DNA of 64,000 nucleotides from Campylobacter hominis ATCC BAA-381. Lineage in GTDB: Bacteria > Campylobacterota > Campylobacteria > Campylobacterales > Campylobacteraceae. The notes beneath the pieces were generated by a model. That model was not told the DNA's origin, searched no databases, and worked only from the letters and a program-made list of their open reading frames with translations. Each line of letters starts with the position of its first letter. Within the stretch, counting starts at the first letter, position 1. Shown here one piece after another: positions 33,653 to 43,323 of this stretch. A program made the translations under genes and the position numbers. Location of the stretch: positions 124,001 to 188,000 of the forward strand of contig NC_009714.1 of NCBI RefSeq assembly GCF_000017585.1, in the 5' to 3' direction.

Positions 33653-34689
33653 TATCTACCACCCGTTTTTCTAATTTTATCTAAAATGAATTTTCCACCT
33701 GTTTTTATGCCATCATAAGCTCTTGCTGAGCCTTTTGCACCAAACAATAAGCCTTTCGTAGCTCTTTTAGTGGCTAAAGCACCAAAGCCTAAATTTGCAC
33801 CTAAAGTAGCCATTCCACCTTTTATAGCACCTCTGCTTGCGGATTCTAAACTTACATTTGTCATTTTTTCAGCTAAACTAAGCACCAAATCAACAAAAAC
33901 CTTTAAACAAATTCCTGCAAATATACAAACTATGGCTACATTGTAATGCGGAATATCTTTAACACCGATTTGAGTTAATGCTGTATTTGTGTAGCTATTT
34001 ATTAAAGTTAGAGCATATCCACAAAATATATGTATAAAAAATAAAGTGATAATATTTGATAAAACCATAGTAACCCATTGAGTAAATATATTTTTTAAAA
34101 AAGATCCAAAAATCAGCCCATAAAATGCAATTGGTGCGATAAAAAGTAATATGTAAAAAGATACAGTATTTGTTATAAGTACAAAAAATAGTCCAAACGC
34201 ACCTATAAAAAAACTAATCCAAGCCACTATCGAATATAATAAAGCAGCTAAAAATTCAAAATTACTAGAATGTCCTATAAAATTAATTGTAATTGCTCTT
34301 GTGATATTATAATAATGCTGTAATTGATTGGGAACAGACATATAATCACTATCTATCAAAGCATATTCTCTGAAACCTCTTATGGCTTCTTTAATTAGAC
34401 TTATCCATTCATTTGGAAACATACAAATATATATAAAAATGAATTTTAAAAAAGCATCCCATAAAAAATCTTTGAAATTATCATTTGATTTTCCCCAAAG
34501 AATTTTGTAACCACGATATATAATCCAACAAAGCAAATAAGTTCCTACGATAGTTAGTAAAACACTGATCAGATTCTCAATGTTTTTTTCAATAGCAGAG
34601 TTATACTCAGGATTTCCTATGAAAAAATTATCTATACTTTTAAGTATACTTGTTATGAGATTATCGCTATGAATTTCTTTTGGTGGCAT
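33652..34689 (-). CDS. virB6: VirB6/TrbL-type polytopic protein
   Basis: 345 residues with six or more membrane segments (for example LISVLLTIVGTYLLCWIIY and GAFGLFFVLITNTVSFYILLFI). The C-terminal cytoplasmic or periplasmic tail is glycine- and lysine-rich (GAIKGGMATLGANLGFG). VirB6 lines the inner-membrane channel for substrates. Spacing to virB5 is 15 bases. Confidence 0.85.
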   Translation of the reverse strand: MPPKEIHSDNLITSILKSIDNFFIGNPEYNSAIEKNIENLISVLLTIVGTYLLCWIIYRGYKILWGKSNDNFKDFLWDAFLKFIFIYICMFPNEWISLIKEAIRGFREYALIDSDYMSVPNQLQHYYNITRAITINFIGHSSNFEFLAALLYSIVAWISFFIGAFGLFFVLITNTVSFYILLFIAPIAFYGLIFGSFLKNIFTQWVTMVLSNIITLFFIHIFCGYALTLINSYTNTALTQIGVKDIPHYNVAIVCIFAGICLKVFVDLVLSLAEKMTNVSLESASRGAIKGGMATLGANLGFGALATKRATKGLLFGAKGSARAYDGIKTGGKFILDKIRKTGGR

Positions 34690-34704
34690 TTTTATACTCT
34701 AAAA

Positions 34705-35472
34705 TTAGTTATAAGGGTCAAACGAACCCCAATCAATATAGTTATTCATAAGACGATTAGTTCTATTTTCTAACTCTCTATCTTCCATAATATTTTTTGA
34801 ATTTTCCCTTTGTTTAGCATATAAATCTATTTGAATTTTTTCTGCTTGCATAAGTGCAACTTGAGCTTGTATTGCATTGTTTAAATCAGAGCTTTCTTTA
34901 ATATCTTTACTTTTTTGTAGTTTTTTAGCTAATTTATTTATATTTTTCGAATACATACCTATTGTGTCACTTCTTTCTTTATAAAAAACAATATCTTCTA
35001 TGTTTGCACTTCTTTTTTGATAGCAGATATTTTGCGTAGTTTTATCTACATCAACAATATCTTTACAATAGTCATATTCAAAAAACTTATCCATCAATTT
35101 TTTAACTTTTGAGCTTATACTATCTTTTCCGCTATTTTTAAAATCTTTTAACTCTCCAAGAGTTGTTCCAACTTTCTTTGCTTCATCATACACATCTTTT
35201 GCTTCTTCTAAAAAAGAAGTAACATCTCTCACACCGCTTTGAGTTGCAAGTTGTTTTGCATATGCATTTAATTGTGCAGAATAGTGAGTTGTAGTATCTA
35301 CCCACCTTTTAGCTTCTTTTGCCCACTCTGCAATTTGTTTTAAATTTTGAGTAGTCATTTGAGCATTTGCAGCAGCATCAACTACTGGAATACCACTTGC
35401 ATTTAACAAATTTATGTTTAAAAATAAACATATTAAAACCGTAAAAGAAGTTTTTTTAAAACTTATTTTCAT
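34705..35472 (-). CDS. virB5: VirB5/TrbJ-type minor pilin
   Basis: 255 residues. A signal peptide (FTVLICLFLNINLLNASG) is followed by a helical protein (VVDAAANAQMTTQNLKQIAEWAKEAKRW, a TrbJ/VirB5 hallmark). It has two cysteines (YDYCKDIVDV and NICYQK). It would sit at the pilus tip. It starts two bases after virB4 ends. Confidence 0.85.
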   Translation of the reverse strand: MKISFKKTSFTVLICLFLNINLLNASGIPVVDAAANAQMTTQNLKQIAEWAKEAKRWVDTTTHYSAQLNAYAKQLATQSGVRDVTSFLEEAKDVYDEAKKVGTTLGELKDFKNSGKDSISSKVKKLMDKFFEYDYCKDIVDVDKTTQNICYQKRSANIEDIVFYKERSDTIGMYSKNINKLAKKLQKSKDIKESSDLNNAIQAQVALMQAEKIQIDLYAKQRENSKNIMEDRELENRTNRLMNNYIDWGSFDPYN

Positions 35473-35474
35473 TT

Positions 35475-37160
35475 TTAACTCCTATAAAGATTTCTTAAAT
35501 TTTCTAATTTTTCATTATAATTTTTAGATTTATCATTAATTATTTTTTCAACTTCATCAACAAAGGTAGAGCCAGTAGAAAGAATTGCTAGATTTTCTTT
35601 TCCAACACTGCTCAAATCTAAACTTACAATTGATTTTTCGCCAGTATTTTTTCTAACTAGAAATTTATATTTATTTGGATCTACGTTTTTTACAAACTCA
35701 AATTCTTCTTCACTTAAGTTTAATCTATCTACATAATCCACTTTTTTTGCTTGTGGATTAGCTAAAAGTAGTATTGTTGCACTTTGTTCTATTACCGCTG
35801 TTGCTATTTTTGACTTTGCAAAATCTTCTACGCTTTGGGTTCCAAGAACTACAAAACCATTTTGTTTTCTAATAGTTTTTTGTTTATTAAAAACTTCTTT
35901 TGCAACAATGTCATTTTGAATCCAATCCCAAGCTTCATCGATTATAAGAGCAAATCTTCTACCATCGGTTAAATCCATAATTCTCCAAAGAATATAGTAG
36001 GCAACCATACAATTTATTTCACTATCTTTTAATAAATCTGTTCCGTCAATTCCATATATGTTTACATCTATATCATTGAAATTAAGCTCATCTATTTCAT
36101 TATCAAATACCCAACCAAATTTATTGTCTTGCGACCAAAGTTTTAAACGAGATTTTAAAGAATTTCTTTCATCATTTCGTTCTGTTAAGTGTTCTAGCAT
36201 TAAAGAAATTCCATAATTTCTTTCATCTTTTTCAAAACGATGCATAACATAAGTTACGGCGTTATTTAAACTTTCTTCTTCTAGAGTAGTCAAAATTTCA
36301 TCATTTCTGGTTACAAGCATTTTCATTAAGGTTTGTAATTTTCTAATATTTTCTGCTGTATTATCTACCATAAAAGGATTGAAACCAGTTGGTTTTCCAG
36401 CATCTATTGTCAAATACTTTCCGCCACTTGCAAATATGTTTGCACTAGCACCTTTATCTTTATCTAAAAAGAAAAATGTAGCATTCTTTTTATCTTCAGG
36501 TGTTCCTGGTGCAAAAGTATTTTTATCTGCATATTTCTGAAGTTGATCTAATAAAAACCCCATAAGAACTGTTTTTCCCCCACCACTTTTTCCAATAATT
36601 AAAGTATTTGCCAATAAAAAAGTGTCGCTAGAAAAGTCTTTTTTATTTTTTCTAGTTTCGTGAAAATTAAAGTAGAATGGCTGTTTATTTGGTGTTTTAA
36701 ATATTGTTACTGCATCTCCCCATTGGTTATTGCTTCTCTTGCCTTTTGCGAAATTATGGAAAGATACTAAACTAGCAAAATTTAAAGTAGATAGTGTATG
36801 GATTCTTGGTCTAATGCCAAAATTAGCTGGAAATTGCGAAAAATATGTAGCAGGTAGAGCAATACTGGCTAATGTTGTCAAAAAACCCAAATCTCCCAAA
36901 GGTTTCATTATTTTATTTGCATTTTTTTCAACTTCATTTACACTATCACCAAAAACCACTAAAGAAAGATGATATTTTCCAAAATTTAATTCTCCGCTGA
37001 CTAAATTATCTAATGCGGTATCTAATTCTTCTATTTGACTTATTGCATCATCTTCTGCGGCAACTAATCTTTTTCTTTGTTTATCAATATTTCCTTTTGC
37101 TTCCACTTTTGGCATTGGAACAAAACTTTGTGTCATAATATATTCTATGTCTTCATACAT
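35475..37160 (-). pseudogene. virB4: VirB4 ATPase, 5' truncated
   Basis: 561 residues remain. GKSGGGKTVLMG (about 187-198, Walker A), ALIIDEAWDW (about 405, Walker B) and GTQSVEDFAKS are intact. In VirB4 of Agrobacterium the Walker A lies near residue 435, so about 240 N-terminal residues are missing, plus VirB3, which is often fused here in Campylobacter. Similarity to the family (IMTQSF) begins at once after the ATG, and an in-frame TAA lies nine bases upstream. No ribosome site is evident at the ATG. The cut coincides with the passage to nuoA. The product is unlikely to be a working VirB4 even if translated. Confidence 0.85.
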
Positions 37161-37199
37161 TAAAAGTTATAAAATAAGCTAAAATAAATCTTTTTTTGG
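37161..37199. other. Junction between element and chromosome
   Basis: To the left is the interrupted virB4, to the right the nuo promoter and operon, which has a higher G/C content and normal Campylobacter gene order. The gap is AT-rich and shows no tRNA, inverted repeat or obvious attachment core. The exact base of the junction cannot be fixed without the other end. Confidence 0.55.
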
Positions 37200-37205
37200 T
37201 AAAAT
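37200..37205 (+). promoter_or_regulatory. Likely -10 box of the nuo operon
   Basis: TAAAAT preceded by a T-run and AAATAAATC at about -30, a pattern common in Campylobacter sigma-70 promoters. It is 50 bases upstream of the nuoA ATG, which has TAAGGGC as ribosome site. Confidence 0.4.
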
Positions 37206-37255
37206 CATTTTACAAAATTTTATGAATAACCGATGAAAATCTTTAAGGGCTTAAA

Positions 37256-37645
37256 ATGACACATATGATGACGGAGCATCCTTATTTCGGAGCTTTTTTT
37301 ATGCTTATTTTTGCGTTTACCGCATTTTTACTTATCACGAATTTAGCTACTTTTGTAGGCAAAAAATTTGCAAATCGCAAAGATGAAAGACTTAAAAATA
37401 CGATTTATGAAAGCGGACCGGAGAGCGTGAAACAGCAAAACCGTATTGATTCACACTTTTTTTTAGTTGCACTTTTGTTTATTTTATTTGATGTTGAAAT
37501 TGTTTTTATGTTTCCGTGGGCTGTGGATTTTAAAATTTTAGGTACATTCGGGCTTATTGAAATGTGCCTGTTTATAGTTATTTTGGTTATCGGATTTGTT
37601 TATGCATGGAAAAAAGGAGCGTTGGAGTGGCAAAGCATAAAATAG
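37256..37645 (+). CDS. nuoA: NADH-quinone oxidoreductase-type subunit A
   Basis: 129 residues with three membrane segments ([41 protein letters not shown] and [14 protein letters not shown]). YESG and the conserved [12 protein letters not shown] are NuoA signatures. It is the first gene of the complex I operon in the membrane arm. It overlaps nuoB by 19 bases. ATGs at 37265 and 37268 are alternatives. Confidence 0.95.
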   Translation: MTHMMTEHPYFGAFFMLIFAFTAFLLITNLATFVGKKFANRKDERLKNTIYESGPESVKQQNRIDSHFFLVALLFILFDVEIVFMFPWAVDFKILGTFGLIEMCLFIVILVIGFVYAWKKGALEWQSIK

Positions 37646-38136
37646 ACTATACACGCGAAAACGGACTTCCGGTCGTGCTTACTACAATTGATAAATTGGT
37701 TAATTGGGGTAGAAGCAATTCACTTTGGGCGATGAATTACGGACTTGCTTGCTGTGCAATAGAAATGATGGCAACAGGAGCCAGCAGATACGATTTTGAC
37801 AGATTCGGCACAATTTTCAGAGCTTCGGCAAAACAGAGTGAAGTTATGGTGATAGCAGGAACTTTAAGTAAAAAACATGCCGAGCTTGCGCGTCGTCTGT
37901 ATGATGCCATGCCTGAACCTAAATGGGTTATTTCGATGGGAAGCTGCGCAAACACAGGCGGTATGTTTAACACTTACGCCGTTGTGCAAGGTTGCGATAG
38001 AATAATTCCTGTAGATATTTATTTACCTGGATGTGCGCCGCGCCCGGAAACTCTTCAATATGCGCTTATGATTTTACAAAAGAAAATTCGCCGCGAAAAA
38101 GCAAACAGAAATCAATTACCAAAAAGGCTTGTTTAA
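37627..38136 (+). CDS. nuoB: Complex I subunit B
   Basis: 169 residues from GTG 37627, chosen because AAAGGAGCG precedes it and the family starts near here (a longer upstream reading is spurious). It carries the N2 cluster cysteines: [20 protein letters not shown] and PGCAPRPE. It lies at the quinone-binding junction of the peripheral arm. Confidence 0.95.
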   Translation: MAKHKIDYTRENGLPVVLTTIDKLVNWGRSNSLWAMNYGLACCAIEMMATGASRYDFDRFGTIFRASAKQSEVMVIAGTLSKKHAELARRLYDAMPEPKWVISMGSCANTGGMFNTYAVVQGCDRIIPVDIYLPGCAPRPETLQYALMILQKKIRREKANRNQLPKRLV

Positions 38137-38924
38137 TGAGAAAATTTGAACCGAAAGATGATAAAAGCAAAAAAAATTATTATGATTATAGATTTTTTGT
38201 ACCTAAAGAAAGTATTAAAATTCCTGTAAATGAGACAAAATTTATTGATGATTTAAATGCCTTGAAAGATTTTAAAATCTTAAAATCTTACGTGGAATTT
38301 GATAATCTTGTGCTGTTTTGTGAAAAAGATGATAATCTTAAAATTTTAAAAGAGCTCAAAAATCTCGGCTATACGATACTTTGCGAACTTTCGGGCGTTG
38401 ATTTTATTACAAGTCGCGGGGGAATCGAGGTTTTTTATCAACTTCTTGATATGACTAGAATTCGTCGTGCAAGGCTAAAATGTTTTGTTCCGCAAAAAGA
38501 GTTTTTAAATTCGGCCACCCAGCTTTTTAAAAGCGCTAATTGGGCGGAGCGCGAACTATACGATATGTTAGGTGTTTGGATTAAAGACCATCCGAATTTG
38601 TCAAGAATTCTTATGCCGGATGATTGGTATGGACACCCGCTTTTAAAATCATATCCGCTTCAAGGCGATAATTTTGCAAAATGGTATGAGATAGATAAAA
38701 TTTTCGGAAAAGAGCGCAGGGAAGAGTTCGGCGAAGAAAATAGAGATTCAGCTTTTGTTGATAGTAAAGATACTTTTAATTTTTCGCAAATTTACCACGA
38801 AACGGAATACGGCGGTAATAGACCTGAGAAGGAATATTTGCAGGAATATCAGGAAGACGGCGGAGTGCCTTTTGTAAAACGTGCAAAAAGAGATAAATTT
38901 AAAATAATCAAAAAGAGAAAATAA
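38136..38924 (+). CDS. nuoC: Complex I subunit C
   Basis: 262 residues from the ATG at 38136 (TAATG overlap with nuoB). The NuoC domain is at about 90-220 (ANWAERELYDMLGVWIKDHPNLSRILMPDDW, cut here to the ERELYDMLG and LMPDDWYGHPL signatures). The N-terminal 50 residues are Campylobacter-specific. It is a peripheral-arm subunit next to NuoD and is not fused to it. Confidence 0.95.
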   Translation: MRKFEPKDDKSKKNYYDYRFFVPKESIKIPVNETKFIDDLNALKDFKILKSYVEFDNLVLFCEKDDNLKILKELKNLGYTILCELSGVDFITSRGGIEVFYQLLDMTRIRRARLKCFVPQKEFLNSATQLFKSANWAERELYDMLGVWIKDHPNLSRILMPDDWYGHPLLKSYPLQGDNFAKWYEIDKIFGKERREEFGEENRDSAFVDSKDTFNFSQIYHETEYGGNRPEKEYLQEYQEDGGVPFVKRAKRDKFKIIKKRK

Positions 38925-40150
38925 TGCAAGATCCGAACAAACTAAGACCGTTTTTTGAAAATGTGGAATTTAACCGTGAGGGTTCGAATATGATATTAAA
39001 TTTCGGCCCACAACATCCTAGTGCGCACGGACAGCTTAAGCTTGTGCTTGAAGTTGACGGCGAAAAAATCATCAAGGCTCGCCCCGGAATCGGCTATATG
39101 CACCGTGGAGTGGAAAAAATGGCGGAAAATATGATTTATCAGGAGTTTGTGCCGGTTACCGATAGGGTTGATTATATTGCCGCAGGTTCAAATAATTACG
39201 GCTTTTGCGCTACGGTAGAAAAACTTTGCGGTATTGATGTTCCACGTCGCGCACAAATCATTCGTACGATGCTTCTTGAATTAAACAGAATCGCCTCTCA
39301 CCTTCTTTTTTTGGGCACACACGCCCTTGATATCGGTGCTATGACCGTATTTTTATATACTTTCAGAGAGCGCGAATACGTGCTTGATTTAATAGAAAAA
39401 TATTCCGGTGCGCGCTTAACTCATCATAATGTAAAAATAGGCGGAATGTTTGTTGATTTACCGGATGGTTGGCTTGACGAGCTGCTAGCGTTTTGCGAAA
39501 AATTTCCAAGAGACATCGCCGACTATGAAGCACTTTTGGATACTAATAGAATTTGGCTTTTAAGAACTCAGAATGTAGGTGTTATTACAAAAGAACAGGC
39601 GCTAAGCTGCGGGTGCTCGGGCGTAATGTTAAGAGCTAGCGGCTATAAATGGGATATTAGAAAAGAAGAACCGTATTTAATCTATGATGAACTTGACTTT
39701 GACGTGCCTTATGCAGAGGCTGGCGATTGCTACGCAAGATATAAATGTTACGTACAGGAGATGCGAGAAAGTGTTAAAATTTTAACTCAATGCGTGCCGC
39801 TTTATAAAGCAAGCGAACCGAAAATTTTAGCCGATTCGCCTGAGTTTGTAAGTGCCGGCAAAGAGCAGCTTATGAGTCAAAATTATTCTCTTATGCAACA
39901 TTTTGTGCTTATTACGCAAGGATTAAAACCGCCTGAAGGTGAAATTTATTTAGCAACGGAAAGCCCTAAGGGTGAGCTTGGATTTTATATTTATTCGGTA
40001 GGAGAGAGTTCTCCATATCGCTTAAAAATCAGATGTCCAAGTTTTTGGCATTGCGCCATTTATGAAGAGATTATGCCCGGTCAATATATAGCGGATGTTA
40101 CGGCAATTATAGGAAGCTCAAACATTATTCTCGGCGAGGTGGATAGATGA
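38924..40150 (+). CDS. nuoD: Complex I subunit D
   Basis: 408 residues. FGPQHPSAHGQLKLVL, the histidine-containing quinone-site segment, is at about residues 27-42. MHRGVEKMAE, HNVKIGGMFVDLPDG and the C-terminal GSSNIILGEVDR are all typical. It starts at the nuoC stop (TAATG). Confidence 0.97.
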   Translation: MQDPNKLRPFFENVEFNREGSNMILNFGPQHPSAHGQLKLVLEVDGEKIIKARPGIGYMHRGVEKMAENMIYQEFVPVTDRVDYIAAGSNNYGFCATVEKLCGIDVPRRAQIIRTMLLELNRIASHLLFLGTHALDIGAMTVFLYTFREREYVLDLIEKYSGARLTHHNVKIGGMFVDLPDGWLDELLAFCEKFPRDIADYEALLDTNRIWLLRTQNVGVITKEQALSCGCSGVMLRASGYKWDIRKEEPYLIYDELDFDVPYAEAGDCYARYKCYVQEMRESVKILTQCVPLYKASEPKILADSPEFVSAGKEQLMSQNYSLMQHFVLITQGLKPPEGEIYLATESPKGELGFYIYSVGESSPYRLKIRCPSFWHCAIYEEIMPGQYIADVTAIIGSSNIILGEVDR

Positions 40151-40377
40151 AACGCTATGATTTAAGACATTTGGGCAAAAATTTTCTAAACCGTATGGGA
40201 GAAATCATAAAAAATTCACAAAACGGCGAAGTTATAATTTTTATTTTTGAGATTGGCGATTTTAGCGGCGTGCAACAAAGTGCAGATTTAGTTGAGGCTT
40301 TAAATTCCACACTTTTAAATTCGCTGCAATTTAATCAAGTAGATTGGACGATAATCGTAAAAAAGGGCAAAATATGA
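40147..40377 (+). CDS. Small protein in place of NuoE (Campylobacter-type)
   Basis: 76 residues without any cysteine, so it cannot carry the NuoE 2Fe-2S cluster. It occupies the nuoE position, as does Cj1575c in C. jejuni, and overlaps nuoD and the next gene by four bases each. Together with the next gene it replaces the NADH dehydrogenase module. C. jejuni complex I is reported to use flavodoxin rather than NADH. Confidence 0.75.
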   Translation: MKRYDLRHLGKNFLNRMGEIIKNSQNGEVIIFIFEIGDFSGVQQSADLVEALNSTLLNSLQFNQVDWTIIVKKGKI

Positions 40378-41039
40378 AAATTTTAAATTTTATTCCATTT
40401 TTTGATTTTAAAAATTTTAAAAACGCTGAAATTTTAAATATAAGTCCGTTTAATGAAAAATCAGGCAAAACCGTAAAGTGCGAAGTCGGCTCAATAAATT
40501 ATGTATTGGCGATGATTTGCGAAAGATTTTATGACGACAGTTTTTTTCACAGTCTTGATATCGGCTTTTTAAGCGGTGAATGCAATGTCGGCGAAGAAGA
40601 AATTGATGAAATTTCAGATTTTTTAAAAGGCACTGAAATTTTAATTATTGATGAAAATACATTGAAATTTCATACAGATAGGCAAAATATTGAAAATTTT
40701 CTAGCAATTCTAAAACAAAAATTTTCGCTTAAAATTTTAAATCAAAATGAAGACGAAATTTCTTTGAAAAAAACTGAATTTAATGAATTAAAAGAGCTTG
40801 AAAATTTTGACGGTTCGGTTGTTTTCGAGCATGTAAAAAATTTGGATTTTGTAGGTGGAAAATATTTTGCTATGGTTGCAAAAATCGCAAACGGCGATGA
40901 GGTCGAAATAAAAACAAAAAATTTTTCCGTGCGCAGAATTTTTAAACTTGATGAAAATTTAAAAGGCACAATCGCGCTTCTTGGCGTAAATGAAATCAAA
41001 AATTATAATTTTGAAACAGCTAAAATTTCTAAGGTTTGA
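40374..41039 (+). CDS. Protein in place of NuoF (Campylobacter-type)
   Basis: 221 residues from ATG 40374, which overlaps the previous stop (ATGA); the longer reading from TTG 40344 has no merit. It lacks the FMN/NADH-binding glycine motif and the cysteine cluster of NuoF; only three cysteines are seen (VKCEVG, MICERF and GECNVG). It is equivalent by position to Cj1574c. It is likely to link flavodoxin or another donor to NuoG. Confidence 0.75.
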   Translation: MKILNFIPFFDFKNFKNAEILNISPFNEKSGKTVKCEVGSINYVLAMICERFYDDSFFHSLDIGFLSGECNVGEEEIDEISDFLKGTEILIIDENTLKFHTDRQNIENFLAILKQKFSLKILNQNEDEISLKKTEFNELKELENFDGSVVFEHVKNLDFVGGKYFAMVAKIANGDEVEIKTKNFSVRRIFKLDENLKGTIALLGVNEIKNYNFETAKISKV

Positions 41040-41040
41040 T

Positions 41041-43323
41041 ATGATAAAAATAACGATAAACGGACAAGTTTGCGAATGCGAAGAAAATGAATATATACTA
41101 AATGTAGCAAGAGCCAACGGAATTTTTATTCCGGCGCTTTGTTATGTGAGCTGCGCTTCTCCCACACTTGCATGTCGTCTTTGTGTCGGCGAAATCGATG
41201 GTAAACGCGTATATACCTGCAATGCGAAAGCAAAAGATGGAATGCTGGTGATAACCGATACGCCCGAATTGAATGAAGAGCGAAAAGCGATAATGCAAAC
41301 TTATTGTATAAACCATCCGCTTGAATGTGGCGTTTGCGATCAAAGCGGCGAGTGTGAACTTCAAAATTTTGTCCATTACATGGGCGTAAATGAGCAAAAA
41401 TACGCTATCAAAGATACGCATAAACCTTGTAAAAAATGGGGAGTCATAAGTTACAGTCCAAGTCTTTGCATAGTTTGCGAAAGATGCATAAAAACCTGCA
41501 AGGATAAAATCGGTGAAAGTGCGCTGAAAACAGTTCCTAGAGGTGGCGATAATGTGGATAAAAGCTTAAAGGAAAGCATGCCGAAAGAAGCTTTTGCTGT
41601 TTGGAATAAATTTCAAAAAAATCTTATAGCTCCTGCCAGCGGCGAAACTTTGGAATGTTCAAAATGCGGCGAATGCGTGGCTGTTTGTCCTGTTGGAGCT
41701 TTGACAAGTAGCGATTTCAAGTATAAATCAAATGCGTGGGAACTTAATAAAATTCCTGCTTCAAATCCGCATAGCAGCGACTGTGAGCTTATTTATTACG
41801 ATGTAAAACAAAGCAGTATAGAAAATAGGGCGCCAAAAATTTACCGCGTCAGCAATGATTTTTATTTCGGTTGGTTAAACGGTGCTGCCAGATTCGGTTT
41901 TGATTTTAGCAATAAAAATGCCGTGAGAGATGAAAAACTTTTTGATAAAATCGTTTTTGCTTTAAAAAATAAAGAGATAAAAACTATAAAATTTAATAGC
42001 TTTATAACAAATGAAGAAGCACGAATTTTAGAGCTTTTCAGACAAAATTTCGGTATAAAATTAGTAAATGACGAAGCGTTTAAATTTCAAAAATTTATGA
42101 AAAATTTTACCGAAAAAAGTGGAGAAAATCTTTACAGCGCAAATTCGACCGATGTGGCAAACAGTGATTTTATCATAGTTGCAGGCTCATTTTTAAGAAG
42201 CGATGCGCCGAATTTAAGTTATAAAGTAAATAATGCTTTGAAAATAAAAAAAAGTGCAGGACTTTATTTTCATCCTGTCAGCGATAAAGTGGTGCAAAAC
42301 TTCAGTAAAAATTTTATTCAAATAAAGCATGACGCGAAATTTGATATTGAAATTCTACTTTTTATTCTAAAAAAATTCGGTCAAAATTTGCCTGAGTGGC
42401 TTAATAAAAATTTGGATCAAAATTTTTCCGAATTGTTAGATTTAAATGAGACAAAAATCGACGAAATTTTAGCAGAGCGACAAAATTTTACGCTTATAAT
42501 CGGTGAAGATTTCGTGTGCTCAAAAAATGCTGAAATTTTGGCTAAACTTACCGGATTTATAGCAAAATTTACGCCTTTTAAAATTTTAATAATTCCGCCT
42601 CGCACGAATTCGCTTGGAGTATCTTTAATATGCGAACTCAGCGAAAAAAGTGAGGGCAAAACTTTCGGTTACAATGAAGAAGGTGATTACAGTTTCGGAG
42701 TTTTTAAAGATCTTCAGGCGCCGGCTTTAAGCCAACAGGAAGGCACTTTTACAAATTATGATAAACGCGTTGTGCCTACAAATGCAGCCTTGCCGTTTTG
42801 CGGTTTTGAACTGAACGATTTTGCAAAATCTCTCGGCTTCGGTAAAAAATTTACGATTGATTTTACGCAGGATTTGGGTAAAAATTTTAAAAATATAAAA
42901 TTTGACGATTTGGAAAATTGTTATTCAGACAGCGGCGAAAATCAACGTGGATATGAACTTGAAATTTTAAAACAAGATGCTGATTTAAGCGAGTTTGAAA
43001 TAAAAAATGAAAATGAAAATTTAAAAGATTTTATTTATGCGGCAAATCCTATAAATGAATTTAGTGAATTTAGCGCAATCGCATTTAATGAAAAAGCCAA
43101 ATTTATAGTCGGCAGCGAATTTTTGCAAATGCATAATATAAAAAAAGATGAAATTTTAACGCTAAAAATAAATGGAATTGAAATTTCTCTTCCGACAGAA
43201 GAAAATAATGAGTTTGGCGGAATTTTACTGCCGTATTTTGATTCTAAAATTCCGGCAAATGAAATTTTTACCGATTCAAGATTTTGTGATTTTGAAATTG
43301 TAAAAGGCGGCGAAAATGAGTGA
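41041..43323 (+). CDS. nuoG: Complex I subunit G (iron-sulfur)
   Basis: 760 residues from ATG 41041, where the 2Fe-2S domain begins (IKITINGQVCECEENE). Cluster ligands are visible: CYVSCASPTLACRLC, then HPLECGVCDQSGECELQ, and two 4Fe-4S sets CIVCERCIKTC and CSKCGECVAVCPVG. The molybdopterin-type C-terminal part is poorly conserved. It follows the NuoF substitute by one base. It transfers electrons from the unusual entry module towards NuoI. Confidence 0.95.
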   Translation: MIKITINGQVCECEENEYILNVARANGIFIPALCYVSCASPTLACRLCVGEIDGKRVYTCNAKAKDGMLVITDTPELNEERKAIMQTYCINHPLECGVCDQSGECELQNFVHYMGVNEQKYAIKDTHKPCKKWGVISYSPSLCIVCERCIKTCKDKIGESALKTVPRGGDNVDKSLKESMPKEAFAVWNKFQKNLIAPASGETLECSKCGECVAVCPVGALTSSDFKYKSNAWELNKIPASNPHSSDCELIYYDVKQSSIENRAPKIYRVSNDFYFGWLNGAARFGFDFSNKNAVRDEKLFDKIVFALKNKEIKTIKFNSFITNEEARILELFRQNFGIKLVNDEAFKFQKFMKNFTEKSGENLYSANSTDVANSDFIIVAGSFLRSDAPNLSYKVNNALKIKKSAGLYFHPVSDKVVQNFSKNFIQIKHDAKFDIEILLFILKKFGQNLPEWLNKNLDQNFSELLDLNETKIDEILAERQNFTLIIGEDFVCSKNAEILAKLTGFIAKFTPFKILIIPPRTNSLGVSLICELSEKSEGKTFGYNEEGDYSFGVFKDLQAPALSQQEGTFTNYDKRVVPTNAALPFCGFELNDFAKSLGFGKKFTIDFTQDLGKNFKNIKFDDLENCYSDSGENQRGYELEILKQDADLSEFEIKNENENLKDFIYAANPINEFSEFSAIAFNEKAKFIVGSEFLQMHNIKKDEILTLKINGIEISLPTEENNEFGGILLPYFDSKIPANEIFTDSRFCDFEIVKGGENE

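Noticed and set aside
37564-37626. Longer N-terminus for NuoB
   Set aside because: It would overlap nuoA by 80 bases and has no similarity to NuoB; the GTG at 37627 has an AAAGGAG site.
40742-40999. Minus-strand ORF of 85 codons in the nuo operon
   Set aside because: Antisense shadow of the NuoF substitute gene with no supporting signal.
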